Notes: generated from the letters alone by a model not told the origin. A DNA stretch of 6,043 bases from an uncultured Angelakisella sp. (GCA_947564495.1 CANOCD010000077.1:1-6043), one strand, 5' to 3'; shown: positions 1 to 6,014, numbered from the stretch's first letter. Numbers and translations are program-made.

Positions 1-102
1 GATGATCGCCGTGGTCATGGTCATACCCAGGTCATCGCAGATGTGGTCAAAATCTCTTTTCAGGGTCTCGTCCATTCTGACGCTTATGGTCGTTTGAGCC
101 AA
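1..102 (-). CDS. RelB/DinJ-family antitoxin, N-terminal part (cut by window edge)
   Basis: Antitoxin of a type II toxin-antitoxin pair: in this family the N-terminal ribbon-helix-helix part binds the operon's own promoter and the C-terminal part wraps a RelE/YafQ-type RNase toxin. The first 34 residues are visible, beginning (L/M)AQTTISVRMDETLK and continuing to a stretch ending CDDLGMTMTTA. This is the typical DinJ opening: a short beta strand with alternating polar residues, then helix 1 and the conserved DLGM-T turn. I place the start at a TTG (bases 102-100): an AAGGTGG ribosome site at 117-111 lies 8 bases upstream of it. An in-frame ATG at 126-124 would sit almost exactly on the predicted transcript start and have no leader. 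The toxin gene, expected directly downstream, lies outside the window. Family call is firm; the particular subtype is not. Confidence 0.85.
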   Translation of the reverse strand, partial: MAQTTISVRMDETLKRDFDHICDDLGMTMTTAII

Positions 103-110
103 TGGGAACA

Positions 111-117
111 CCACCTT
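111..117 (-). promoter_or_regulatory. Ribosome binding site fixing the TTG start of the antitoxin
   Basis: AAGGTGG on the minus strand lies 8 bases before the TTG at 102. It is the only good Shine-Dalgarno sequence in the short leader. It supports a TTG start over the two upstream in-frame ATG codons, which overlap or abut the expected transcription start. Confidence 0.65.
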
Positions 118-130
118 TCTTTTCATCTTC

Positions 131-159
131 ATTATAATATGCAGTTCATACGATGTCAA
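131..159 (-). promoter_or_regulatory. Consensus sigma-A promoter of the antitoxin gene
   Basis: On the minus strand TTGACA (159-154) and TATAAT (136-131) are separated by exactly 17 bases, a perfect match to both vegetative hexamers. Transcription should begin near 124-125, about 22 bases ahead of the TTG start codon at 102. A short inverted repeat TATG-N5-CATA (138-150) lies in the spacer and could be part of an antitoxin operator, as these operons are normally autorepressed, but its arms are only 4 bases and the operator reading is weak. Confidence 0.85.
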
Positions 160-177
160 TACATTGTTTTTACGAAA

Positions 178-210
178 GGGCACAGCCGTCCGGAAAGGTC
201 AGCTGTGCCC
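178..210 (-). terminator. Hairpin between the fusion gene and the antitoxin promoter, probable terminator
   Basis: A perfect 9-base-pair stem (GGGCACAGC at 178-186 with GCTGTGCCC at 202-210) with a 15-base loop starts 15 bases after the stop codon of the upstream minus-strand gene. The downstream T tract in that direction is poor (TTTCGT), while in the opposite direction the stem is followed by a T-rich stretch at 216-226. Its position, just past a gene end and just ahead of a new promoter, fits a terminator for the minus-strand operon. The weak U tract keeps the confidence moderate. Confidence 0.5.
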
Positions 211-224
211 CTGGCTTTTGTTTT

Positions 225-1409
225 TTATTCCCGCCACTGTTCCAGGCCGTGGGCGGCGAAAAGGGCGGTGGCCCGCCAGTCCGCCCAGGCGGAGCCGTCG
301 GGGCCGGTGAGCCGCCAGCCTGTTCCGGTCCGGGTGAGCTTGGCGGCCAGGGCGCTCCCCTGCCCTGCCCAGTCCCCGGCCAGGGAGCCTTGGGCGAGCG
401 TGGCCCCGGCGGCGGTTTCCACCGTAAGCTGGAGGTTGGGGAGCATCCCCAGGTGGTGGCCCCGGCTGTCCCCCTGGTGGGCGGAGAGGAAGAAAGTCAC
501 CTGCTCCCAGGGCTCCGGGAGGGCGGAAAGGTCCACCGAAAGGGCCTCCTCCCCTGCCCTGCCCAGGCGGTCATCCCCCAGGTGGAGGACGGCGCCGCTC
601 CGGTCAGTCATCTGGTTGTAGAAAGCCAGGTCGTACCGGCGTTGCAGGCTCCCTGCCCCATCCAGGACCAGGGCGATGACGTCGCAGTCGAAGTCCGCCG
701 CCGGGGGCTGCCAGCGGAAGGTCAGCTTTACCGGGACAGCGGGGAGGGTCGTCTCCCCCAGAGGCGGCAGAGGGGCCAGGGGGAGGGGCGCTCCCCCGTC
801 TGCCGTCCCGTAGACCTTGCGGTTGAAGAAAAAGGCGCTGTCCCACTCCCCCGCCCCGCCGGTCACGACCTTTTCCCAGGGGGGAAGGGCGGCCCCAGCG
901 GGGGTGGTGAAGGGAAGCTCCGCTTTGGCGGTGACCCGCTCCCAGGGGCACTCCACCAGATAGAGGTCCATAAAGCCGTAGTGGGGGACGTCAAATTGGG
1001 CGGGCCTTCTGCCGTTGTGCCGGAGGATAGCCTGGAATCCCCTGCCGTGGAGACTGTCCCTCCCTTGGCGGGGGACCCGGCGGATGAGGCCGTTGGCCAT
1101 TACCGAGCGGTAGTCGTGAATTTCCCCCAGGTAGGGGTGGTTGGGGCGGTTCTGAAAGATGCTGAAGGTGAGGGAGACCCGGGGGTCCCTCTCCCAGAGG
1201 TCCGCCTTGTGGCCCTCCCGGGCGGAATGGAGGTAGACCTGGAGGGCCTCCTCGGTCATCTCGTAGCCGAAGGAGAGGGGGACGACGTAGGGCCAGCCCC
1301 CGTCGCTGCATCCCACATGGACGATGGGGATCTGGTCCAGCATGGCGGCGATGAGGGCCCGGTCGTGGATCTGATGCTCGAACTTCCGCATGGGGACCTC
1401 TCCGATCAT
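225..1409 (-). CDS. Fusion protein: PNPOx/NimA-like flavin-binding domain plus TerD domain
   Basis: A 394-residue protein with two recognisable domains. Residues about 7-165 resemble the split-barrel pyridoxamine-phosphate-oxidase-like/NimA family: a VHVG...[13 protein letters not shown] strand pair (31-50), then [14 protein letters not shown] (59-72) followed by a DPRVSLTF strand. In this family that region binds FMN (or haem) at a dimer interface. Residues about 215-392 match TerD of the tellurite/stress-resistance group: [11 protein letters not shown] (240-250), a conserved AFYNQ (262-266), the HLGDD metal-site segment (276-280), VDLSALP (292-298), then a GTGWRL strand near the end (362-367). 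TerD domains bind calcium and are linked to envelope, oxidative and phage stress. The linker (165-215) is proline- and glycine-rich and unassigned. The gene overlaps mnmA by ATGA, so it is translationally coupled. A second start, Met7 (1391-1389), has a GGAGAGGT site 4 bases upstream and better fits the NimA-like opening; both starts are plausible. No substrate can be assigned. Confidence 0.85.
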   Translation of the reverse strand: MIGEVPMRKFEHQIHDRALIAAMLDQIPIVHVGCSDGGWPYVVPLSFGYEMTEEALQVYLHSAREGHKADLWERDPRVSLTFSIFQNRPNHPYLGEIHDYRSVMANGLIRRVPRQGRDSLHGRGFQAILRHNGRRPAQFDVPHYGFMDLYLVECPWERVTAKAELPFTTPAGAALPPWEKVVTGGAGEWDSAFFFNRKVYGTADGGAPLPLAPLPPLGETTLPAVPVKLTFRWQPPAADFDCDVIALVLDGAGSLQRRYDLAFYNQMTDRSGAVLHLGDDRLGRAGEEALSVDLSALPEPWEQVTFFLSAHQGDSRGHHLGMLPNLQLTVETAAGATLAQGSLAGDWAGQGSALAAKLTRTGTGWRLTGPDGSAWADWRATALFAAHGLEQWRE

Positions 1410-2497
1410 TCCGGCTCCTCCTCCGTTCCTGTGATGACGCCGCCGCAGGCCACCAGGTCCCCGATGTAGAGGACCAGGGTCTGGCCCGGGGTGACAGCCC
1501 GCTGGGGCTCCCGGAACCAGAGGCGGAGCCTCCCGTCGGAGGTGAACAGAGCCTCCCCCGGGGCCATGGTCTGGGAGTGGCGGACCCGGGCCATCACCGG
1601 GGTGAGCTTTTCAAACTCCTCCCCGGGGAAGGAGACGAAGTTCACCGGTTGGGCGATGACCTTGCGGCTGTAGAGCCGTTCCTCGTCGGCCACCAGGGTG
1701 ACGGTGTTCCGCACCGGGTCGATGGCCCGGACGAACATGGGCTGTCCCAGGGCGATGCCCAGGCCCTTCCGCTGGCCGATGGTGTAGCAGCCGATGCCCC
1801 GGTGCTCCCCCAGGGGATTCCCCGCCTCGTCGATGAACTGGCCCCGGGGCTGGGGCTTGCCGGTGTAACGCTCCAGAAAGGCGGCGCAGTTCCCGTCGGG
1901 GATGAAGCAGACGTCCTGGCTGTCCCGTTTTCTCGCTACCGGCAGGCCGCTTTGGGCGGCGAAATCCCGAATTTCTTCCTTGGTGTAGTCCCCGCAGGGG
2001 AGGAGGAGCATGGAAAGCTGCTCCTGTGTGATGGAACTGAGGAAGTAGCTCTGGTCCTTTTTGGGGTCCTTCCCCCGGGCCAGGAGGGGGCGGCCGGTTT
2101 TCAGCTCCCGGAGGACCCGGGCGTAGTGGCCGGTGGCGATGTGATCCGCCCTCAGCTCCTTGGCCCGCTGGCAGAGGAGGGCCAGCTTCATCCGGCGGTT
2201 GCAGAGGACGCAGGGGTTGGGGGTGCGGCCCCGGAGGTACTCGGCCACAAAGGGCTCCACCACCTCCTGGCGGAAGCCCTCCTTGCCGTTTAGGACATAG
2301 TGGGGGATGCCCAGGGAATGGCAGACCATCCGGGCGTCGTTGATGTCATCCAGACCGCAGCACCGGGAGTCGGCGGTCTCCTCCCCCCACAGCTTGATGG
2401 TGGCGCCGATGACCTCATACCCCTCCCGCTGGAGGAGCCAGGCGGCGGCGGAGCTGTCCACCCCGCCGCTCATCCCTACCAGGACCTTTTTGTTCAT
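1406..2497 (-). CDS. mnmA: tRNA-specific 2-thiouridylase MnmA
   Basis: MnmA activates U34 of the Lys, Glu and Gln tRNAs with ATP and installs sulfur to give 2-thiouridine, which sharpens wobble decoding. The 363-residue product has the family's usual length and all its marks: PP-loop SGGVDSS (10-16) for ATP, the NPCVLCN segment (94-100), ATGHYAR (121-127), DQSYFL (148-153), DSQDVCFIP (192-200) and the [14 protein letters not shown] segment (234-247) of the tRNA-binding part. Cys99 and Cys197 correspond to the catalytic pair of the E. coli enzyme (Cys102, Cys199). Cys96 takes the place of the E. coli Asp, giving a three-cysteine set. The ATG is preceded by an AAAGGA site. The last codons overlap the start of the fusion gene by 4 bases, and a threonine aldolase gene lies 74 bases upstream. 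No iscS-like sulfur donor gene is in view. Confidence 0.97.
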   Translation of the reverse strand: MNKKVLVGMSGGVDSSAAAWLLQREGYEVIGATIKLWGEETADSRCCGLDDINDARMVCHSLGIPHYVLNGKEGFRQEVVEPFVAEYLRGRTPNPCVLCNRRMKLALLCQRAKELRADHIATGHYARVLRELKTGRPLLARGKDPKKDQSYFLSSITQEQLSMLLLPCGDYTKEEIRDFAAQSGLPVARKRDSQDVCFIPDGNCAAFLERYTGKPQPRGQFIDEAGNPLGEHRGIGCYTIGQRKGLGIALGQPMFVRAIDPVRNTVTLVADEERLYSRKVIAQPVNFVSFPGEEFEKLTPVMARVRHSQTMAPGEALFTSDGRLRLWFREPQRAVTPGQTLVLYIGDLVACGGVITGTEEEPE

Positions 2498-2520
2498 CGT
2501 CTATCCTTTCCGCAAAAGGC

Positions 2521-2547
2521 CGGCGGCAAGGCAGAGCCCCGCCGCCG
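2521..2547 (-). other. Possible hairpin in the threonine aldolase-mnmA gap
   Basis: A 7-base-pair stem (CGGCGGC at 2521-2527 with GCCGCCG at 2541-2547) and 13-base loop lies between the two genes. On the minus strand it is followed by CCTTTT and then directly by the mnmA ribosome site. It could be a weak partial terminator or a leader structure, but such short GC stems are common by chance in DNA of this composition. No promoter for mnmA is evident in the 74-base gap. Confidence 0.25.
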
Positions 2548-2571
2548 ATCCAGCTAAAAATACAGTATGCC

Positions 2572-3600
2572 TTACTTCAGGAACTCCTCCAGGCAGTCGG
2601 CGACGTAGGCCAGGTCCTCCCGGGTGACGTCGTGGTTGGTGACAAAGCGCAGCTCCCCGGCGGAGATGCCGTTGATCTTGACCCCCCGCTCCAGGAACTT
2701 CTCCGGCAGGGCCTCGATGACCTCCATGGGGTGATCCAGGGTGAAGAACACCATGTTGATCTGGATGCCGTCCTCCTTGATGTGGACACCGGGGATCTTG
2801 GCCAGACGCTGGCGGAGCCAGGCGGCGTTCTCGTGGTCGGTGACCAGATGGGCGGGCATCTCGGTGAGGGCCAGGATGCCGGCGGCGGCCAGGATGCCGC
2901 ACTGACGCATCCCGCCCCCCAGGATCTTCCGGTTCTTCCGGGCCCGGTCGATGAACTCTTTACTTCCCGCCAGGATGGAGCCCACCGGGGCGCAGAGGCC
3001 CTTGGAGAGGCAGAACATCACCGTGTCGGTGTACTTTGTGATCTCGGTGGCGGGGACCCCCAGAGCGGCGACGGCGTTAAAGAGACGGGCGCCGTCCATG
3101 TGGACGTTGAGGCCGTGTTTTTTTGCGGTGTTGTAGACCTTCTCCATCACGTCCAGGGGGACCACCATGCCGGTGGCCAAGGCGTTTTCGATGCAGAGGA
3201 GGGTGGTGGGGGGGCAGTGGATGTCAACCTCCCGGATAGCCTTTTCCAGCAGGCCGGGGTAGATCACGTCGTCCTTGCTGTCCACCGGGTTGAGGATGAC
3301 CCCGGAGAGGACGGCGGCGGCCCCCACCTCGTGGACAAAGACGTGGGCGTTGCGGCCGCAGATGACGTCGTCCCCCCGCTTGGTGTGGGTCATGATGGCC
3401 AGCTGGTTGCCCATGGTGCCGGAGGGGACGAACATGGCCGCCTCCTTGCCGGACTTTTCCGCCGCCAGGGCCTCCAGCCGGTTGACGGTGGGGTCGTCGC
3501 CGTAGACGTCGTCCCCCACCGGGGCCTCGGCCATGGCCCGGCGCATCTCGGGGGTGGGCTGGGTGACGGTGTCGCTGCGGATGTCGATGATCTTGTTCAT
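2572..3600 (-). CDS. ltaE: Low-specificity L-threonine aldolase (PLP enzyme)
   Basis: Pyridoxal-phosphate enzyme of the fold-type I aldolase family that splits L-threonine or L-allo-threonine into glycine and acetaldehyde in the cytoplasm. The 342 residues are of full family length. The opening [16 protein letters not shown] (5-20) and [12 protein letters not shown] (29-40) are diagnostic. PSGTMGNQ (59-66) forms the phosphate-binding turn, His86 in AHVFVHE is the likely residue stacked on the cofactor, MDGAR (168-172) carries the Asp that pairs with the pyridine nitrogen and its Arg, and Lys200 in [12 protein letters not shown] is the expected Schiff-base lysine. Start is supported by AGGAGGT 9 bases upstream of the ATG. 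Strict stereospecificity cannot be read from sequence, so 'low-specificity' is a family-level statement. The gene symbol is by homology to E. coli ltaE. Confidence 0.95.
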   Translation of the reverse strand: MNKIIDIRSDTVTQPTPEMRRAMAEAPVGDDVYGDDPTVNRLEALAAEKSGKEAAMFVPSGTMGNQLAIMTHTKRGDDVICGRNAHVFVHEVGAAAVLSGVILNPVDSKDDVIYPGLLEKAIREVDIHCPPTTLLCIENALATGMVVPLDVMEKVYNTAKKHGLNVHMDGARLFNAVAALGVPATEITKYTDTVMFCLSKGLCAPVGSILAGSKEFIDRARKNRKILGGGMRQCGILAAAGILALTEMPAHLVTDHENAAWLRQRLAKIPGVHIKEDGIQINMVFFTLDHPMEVIEALPEKFLERGVKINGISAGELRFVTNHDVTREDLAYVADCLEEFLK

Positions 3601-3653
3601 GGGAAAGATACCTCCTGTTTGTTTTCCTGTTTTGTTGTATGGATGACCGGCAA

Positions 3654-3670
3654 AAAACCCATTGGGTCTT
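3654..3670 (-). terminator. Short hairpin with T run after the zinc-ribbon gene, possible terminator
   Basis: On the minus strand, 17 bases past the stop codon, AAGACCC pairs with GGGTTTT (one G-T pair) around a 3-base AAT loop, with T residues continuing for two more bases. CCGG blocks flank it on both sides and could extend the fold. The stem is short and uses most of the T run, so termination may be partial. It would set how much transcription from the zinc-ribbon gene reaches the threonine aldolase gene. Confidence 0.4.
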
Positions 3671-3687
3671 ACCGGGTTTTGCTGGGT

Positions 3688-4296
3688 TTATTTGGCCTGG
3701 AGCCTGGCAAGGAGCTTTACGATCCCCTCCCGGTTTTTCGCCGATTTCAGGAATGCCGGGAGCCGGTCGGCCTGGGAGCGCATGGTCCCGGTCCGTTCCC
3801 GGAATCCGGCGGGGACGGCCCGGAGGTCCGCCGACAGGTAGTCGATGAGATATTGCAGATGCTCCCGGTTCAGAGCCCACACCGTCCTCCCCCGGAACTC
3901 CCCCTGGAAATAGAGGGGGTAGCCGAAGTAGGGGTCCCGTGCCTTGGAGACCTCCCGGTAGACAGGGGCCTGGGGCTTTTCCGGGGTGACCTCCCCCACC
4001 GTCCACTCCCCGCACAGGGGGCACCGCACCCGCTTCTTGGGCCCTCGGACCTTCTCCTTTGGGACAAAGACCCGGAACCGCCTGCCGGTGGCGGCGCACC
4101 GCCCGGTCACCTGGGCGAAATGGTCCCCGGTCGTGGTTTCGTTCTGGAAGAAGCAGGAGCCGCACCGGAACACCGCCCGGGAACGCTCCCGGTCTAGGCG
4201 GACCGTCCCTGCCTTGCCGCACCGGGGGCAGACGACGGTCATCTCGCTGAAGGCGGAAAAGGCGGAATAGGGCAGGTCGTCGAAGCGTTTTTTCAT
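3688..4296 (-). CDS. Zinc-ribbon protein of unknown function
   Basis: I do not recognise a named family. Counting from the upstream Met at 4311 the protein has 207 residues; from the preferred Met at 4296 it has 202. In the longer numbering, Cys28-x2-Cys31 and Cys50-x2-Cys53 form a typical four-cysteine zinc ribbon (CPRCG ... CGSC). A second set, Cys72 with Cys97-x2-Cys100 (CPLCG), is one ligand short; His64 might complete it. A hydrophobic/aromatic stretch follows (DPYFGYPLYFQGEF, 126-139), then NREHLQYLIDYLSADLR (148-164), a helix-rich segment, and a basic tail with many Arg/Lys. No signal peptide or membrane segment is visible. The ribbon and basic tail suggest nucleic-acid or protein binding, but that is inference. 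Start at 4296 is chosen because GGGGGTG at 4309-4303 sits 6 bases before it; the 4311 ATG has only a distant weak site. No convincing minus-strand promoter was found upstream. Confidence 0.8.
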   Translation of the reverse strand: MKKRFDDLPYSAFSAFSEMTVVCPRCGKAGTVRLDRERSRAVFRCGSCFFQNETTTGDHFAQVTGRCAATGRRFRVFVPKEKVRGPKKRVRCPLCGEWTVGEVTPEKPQAPVYREVSKARDPYFGYPLYFQGEFRGRTVWALNREHLQYLIDYLSADLRAVPAGFRERTGTMRSQADRLPAFLKSAKNREGIVKLLARLQAK

Positions 4297-4302
4297 CTCC
4301 CC

Positions 4303-4309
4303 CACCCCC
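4303..4309 (-). promoter_or_regulatory. Ribosome binding site deciding the zinc-ribbon gene start
   Basis: GGGGGTG on the minus strand pairs along the anti-Shine-Dalgarno core with one G-U pair and lies 6 bases before the ATG at 4296. It lies inside the first codons of the alternative longer reading frame, favouring the shorter protein. Confidence 0.5.
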
Positions 4310-4311
4310 AT

Positions 4312-4340
4312 TTGAAAAAATTCCCTGTCTGTGCTATACT
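4312..4340 (+). promoter_or_regulatory. Extended -10 sigma-A promoter of the LUD-domain gene
   Basis: TTGAAA (4312-4317), a 17-base spacer and TATACT (4335-4340) preceded by TGC, which makes it an extended -10 element. Transcription would begin about 4347, leaving a roughly 24-base leader that includes the ribosome site AAGGGAG (4355-4361) ahead of the ATG at 4371. No operator-like repeat is obvious in the leader. The element abuts the start of the divergently read zinc-ribbon gene. Confidence 0.85.
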
Positions 4341-4370
4341 GGAAGAAAACACCGAAGGGAGCGTTGTGAC

Positions 4371-5009
4371 ATGGACAAAAACGTAAAGGCCGCCAGAATG
4401 GCGACGCTGGAGCGGGTGGCCAAGGCCCTTTCCGCCAATCGCATGGAGGCCAAAGTGGTGGAGGACCGGGAGGAGCTTCTGACCATCCTCCGGGGGATGC
4501 TGGGCAAGGGGGATTCCGTGGCCAGCGGCGGCTCGGTCACACTGGAGGAGACCGGGGTCAACGGGCTCCTCTCCGGCGGGGACTACGATTTCTACTTCCG
4601 GGGCCGCACCGACGAGAAGGGGGAGCCCATGGACGTCCTCCGGGCCGCCTTCTTCTGCGACTGGTACTTCTCCAGCTCCAACGCCATCACCGAGGACGGG
4701 CTTCTGTACAACGTGGACGGCAACGCCAACCGGGTGGCGGCCCTCTGCTTCGGGCCCAAGAAGGTGGTCATCATCGCCGGGTACAACAAGGTGGTGCGGG
4801 ACCTCCACGCCGCCGACGAGCGGGTGAGGGCCATTGCCGCCCCCGCCAACTGCATCCGCCTGGGGAAAAAGACCCCCTGCGCCACTACCGGGCGGTGCAT
4901 GGACTGCAAGAGCCCCGACCACATCTGCTGTGACCGGGTGATCCACGGGTTCCAGCGGGACCCGGAGCGGGTCAAGGTGTTCCTGCTGCCGGAGGACTTC
5001 GGCTACTAA
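4371..5009 (+). CDS. LUD-domain protein (LutC/DUF162 type), stand-alone
   Basis: A 212-residue protein of the LUD (lactate utilisation, former DUF162) superfamily. Visible motifs are a glycine-rich SGGSVTLEETG (52-62), SSNAITEDG (102-110) leading to a DGNANRVAAL loop (116-125), and the core FGPKKVVIIAGYNKVV (127-142). These are followed by a cysteine-rich end (Cys161, 170, 176, 179, 186, 187; segment PCATTGRCMDCKSP), typical of the short Clostridia subgroup. In lutABC operons LutC works with iron-sulfur partners in lactate oxidation. Here no lutA or lutB is next to it and the gene has its own promoter and terminator, so a lactate role is not supported by context. The cysteines could bind a metal or iron-sulfur centre (inference). 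The ATG lies 9 bases after AAGGGAG. Length is normal and the frame is intact. Confidence 0.9.
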   Translation: MDKNVKAARMATLERVAKALSANRMEAKVVEDREELLTILRGMLGKGDSVASGGSVTLEETGVNGLLSGGDYDFYFRGRTDEKGEPMDVLRAAFFCDWYFSSSNAITEDGLLYNVDGNANRVAALCFGPKKVVIIAGYNKVVRDLHAADERVRAIAAPANCIRLGKKTPCATTGRCMDCKSPDHICCDRVIHGFQRDPERVKVFLLPEDFGY

Positions 5010-5012
5010 GGG

Positions 5013-5025
5013 CCGGCTTGGCCGG
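5013..5025 (+). other. Small hairpin between the LUD gene stop and its terminator
   Basis: CCGGC (5013-5017) and GCCGG (5021-5025) form a perfect 5-base-pair stem around TTG, 3 bases after the stop codon and immediately before the main terminator. It may stabilise the transcript end or merely reflect GC-rich sequence. Confidence 0.4.
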
Positions 5026-5028
5026 TTT

Positions 5029-5058
5029 ATCCCCCTTCTTTGCGGAGGGGGATTTTTT
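5029..5058 (+). terminator. Strong intrinsic terminator of the LUD-domain gene
   Basis: An 8-base-pair stem ATCCCCCT (5029-5036) / AGGGGGAT (5046-5053) with a 9-base loop runs straight into six T residues (5053-5058), 19 bases past the stop codon. In the minus direction there is an A tract before the stem and no T run after it, so it acts mainly on rightward transcripts. Confidence 0.92.
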
Positions 5059-5107
5059 ATCCTTTCAGCTGCTTTCGGAAGGCTCTTTTTGCCCTGACCA
5101 CAGACCG

Positions 5108-5136
5108 AGTATATCACGTCGGTGATCTTGCGTCAA
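5108..5136 (-). promoter_or_regulatory. Leftward sigma-A promoter with inverted repeat, overlapping the end of the BRO gene
   Basis: On the minus strand TTGACG (5136-5131), a 17-base spacer and TATACT (5113-5108) preceded by TGA give an extended -10 promoter. The TGA stop codon of the BRO-family gene (5135-5133) lies inside the -35 hexamer. The spacer holds an inverted repeat ATCAC-N4-GTGAT (5113-5126), placed where a repressor would block polymerase. Transcription would start near 5101 and run into the back of the LUD gene. No convincing coding gene follows, so the product, if any, may be a short RNA, or the promoter may be a relic. Confidence 0.6.
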
Positions 5137-6014
5137 TCCTTCCCGTCCGGCTCTGTTTCCTCGTCCTCCGTGGCGGCTGTGCCCTCGATCATGGCGGTCA
5201 CGACCTGGTTGAGCAGGGCGGCGTTTTGGGCCGTGATGACCGGCCTTCCCGTGTCCGCTTCGATGGCCCTTCGGGCATCACCGGCCACCTTGCCGCCACG
5301 TCTTGCCACCGCTTGATTTTGAAGAAAGCCCTGGGCGTCGTGCCCTTTCGCAAGTTCCGTTGTCGTTGCCTCCGCCAGCATATTCAACACCAGCTCCAGG
5401 GTGCTCATGTTGTCCCGGAGGTTTTCCTTGGTCAGGCCCTTGAGCCTCTTATACTGCCGTGTGGTCATGCCGGACCAGGCACGGGAGATCTCGTCGGTGA
5501 GGATGGCGTATTCCACGCCCTTCCGAACACCTCGGGCGTCCCACTCGTCGGTCAGTTCCTTACGGACCTGGATGGCCTGGAGCCGCTGGTTGATCCACTC
5601 CCGGCTGTAGCCCTTCCGCAGGTAGGTCGTCAGGGCCCGCTCGATGGTCAGCTCCGGGTCGATGGTCTCCTCGATGCGCTCCCGGCCCACCTCCGCCAGC
5701 CAGAGTTTGAAGGGCTCCGCTTTGGGCGACGGGATGGACTGGATGATGCGGAGGAGCTGCTGGGTGTCCGCCACGTCGGTCAAACGTTTTTTGCCGTCAG
5801 CGGCGGTCATTTTCAACCCGTGACAATTTGTCACGGGTTGAAAACCCTCATCTTTCAGGCGCTGTTTTAGCTTGCGCCAGTATGCGTTTGGGTCGGCGCT
5901 ATCCGTCAGCACCGCCACCACATCAACGATGGAAAAGTACCATTCTTCCTTTTCCTCGTCCCAGGCGGTGCGGATTCGCTTGTCCTCAAAAAGCTGGATC
6001 TTATTTTGCTCCAT
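5133..6014 (-). CDS. BRO-N / DinD-like phage-type protein
   Basis: A 293-residue protein of the BRO-N group found in prophages and mobile regions as antirepressor-like proteins, with a C-terminal half resembling DNA-damage-inducible DinD. Residues about 7-95 form the BRO-N domain: IQLFEDKRIRTAWDEE, WYFSIVDVVAVLTDSADPNAYWRKLKQRL (25-53), then the family-conserved VTNCHGLKM (61-69), TAADGKKRLTDVADT and IPSPKAEPFKLWLA (94-107). The second half has the DinD-like KGYSREWINQRLQAI (134-148), RKELTDEWDARGV (151-163), YKRLKGLTKENLRDNMSTLEL (188-208) and GGKVAGDARRAIE (240-252). The tail is acidic. No LexA-type box is visible in the 29 bases upstream that are in view. An AAAGGG site 7 bases before the ATG supports the start. 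It is complete and intact. Role in phage or stress regulation is family-level inference. A 35-base palindrome lies within codons 57-69. Confidence 0.88.
   Translation of the reverse strand: MEQNKIQLFEDKRIRTAWDEEKEEWYFSIVDVVAVLTDSADPNAYWRKLKQRLKDEGFQPVTNCHGLKMTAADGKKRLTDVADTQQLLRIIQSIPSPKAEPFKLWLAEVGRERIEETIDPELTIERALTTYLRKGYSREWINQRLQAIQVRKELTDEWDARGVRKGVEYAILTDEISRAWSGMTTRQYKRLKGLTKENLRDNMSTLELVLNMLAEATTTELAKGHDAQGFLQNQAVARRGGKVAGDARRAIEADTGRPVITAQNAALLNQVVTAMIEGTAATEDEETEPDGKD
5810..5844. repeat. Perfect 35-base inverted repeat inside the BRO-family gene
   Basis: The left arm TTTTCAACCCGTGACAA (5810-5826) is the exact reverse complement of 5828-5844, with a single T at the centre (5827). 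It covers codons 58-68 of the BRO-family gene (FQPVTNCHGLK) plus one base each side. The axis falls on the middle base of codon 63, so the opposite strand read in register gives FQPVTICHGLK. All 17 pairs match; pairing stops at 5809/5845. Confidence 0.95.

Larger units (their letters stand above)
5010..5132. other. Intergenic region between convergent LUD and BRO genes
   Basis: This 123-base gap holds the small hairpin, the LUD terminator and most of the leftward promoter already listed. The rest (5059-5107) contains no tRNA-like fold and no ORF with a ribosome site. A 14-codon GTG-started frame on the minus strand (5101-5057) exists but looks like chance. Confidence 0.6.

Noticed and set aside
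124..126. In-frame ATG as the antitoxin start
   Set aside because: It falls on the expected transcription start of the consensus promoter and has no leader or ribosome site; the TTG at 102 has both.
153..1469. 438-codon open frame on the plus strand opposite the fusion gene
   Set aside because: Low-complexity Gly/Pro/Val/Glu-rich translation without a family signal; it is an antisense shadow of a GC-rich gene with clear domains on the minus strand.
2632..4197. 521-codon open frame on the plus strand across the threonine aldolase and zinc-ribbon genes
   Set aside because: It spans two real minus-strand genes and their gap, and its translation is Gly/Asp/Val/His-rich with no motif. High GC at third positions removes stop codons on the opposite strand.
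5057..5101. 14-codon GTG-started frame (VVRAKRAFRKQLKG) beginning at the predicted start of the orphan promoter
   Set aside because: It would be leaderless, very short and unsupported by any ribosome site or homolog; probably chance.
4293..5117. 274-codon minus-strand frame opposite the LUD gene, entered from the orphan promoter
   Set aside because: Its composition is that of a shadow frame, there is no ribosome site, and the LUD gene on the other strand is clearly real.
5040..5870. 276-codon plus-strand frame opposite the BRO gene, containing FQPVTICHGLK
   Set aside because: The family-like peptide arises only because the 35-base palindrome is in register; the rest has no match to anything I recognise.
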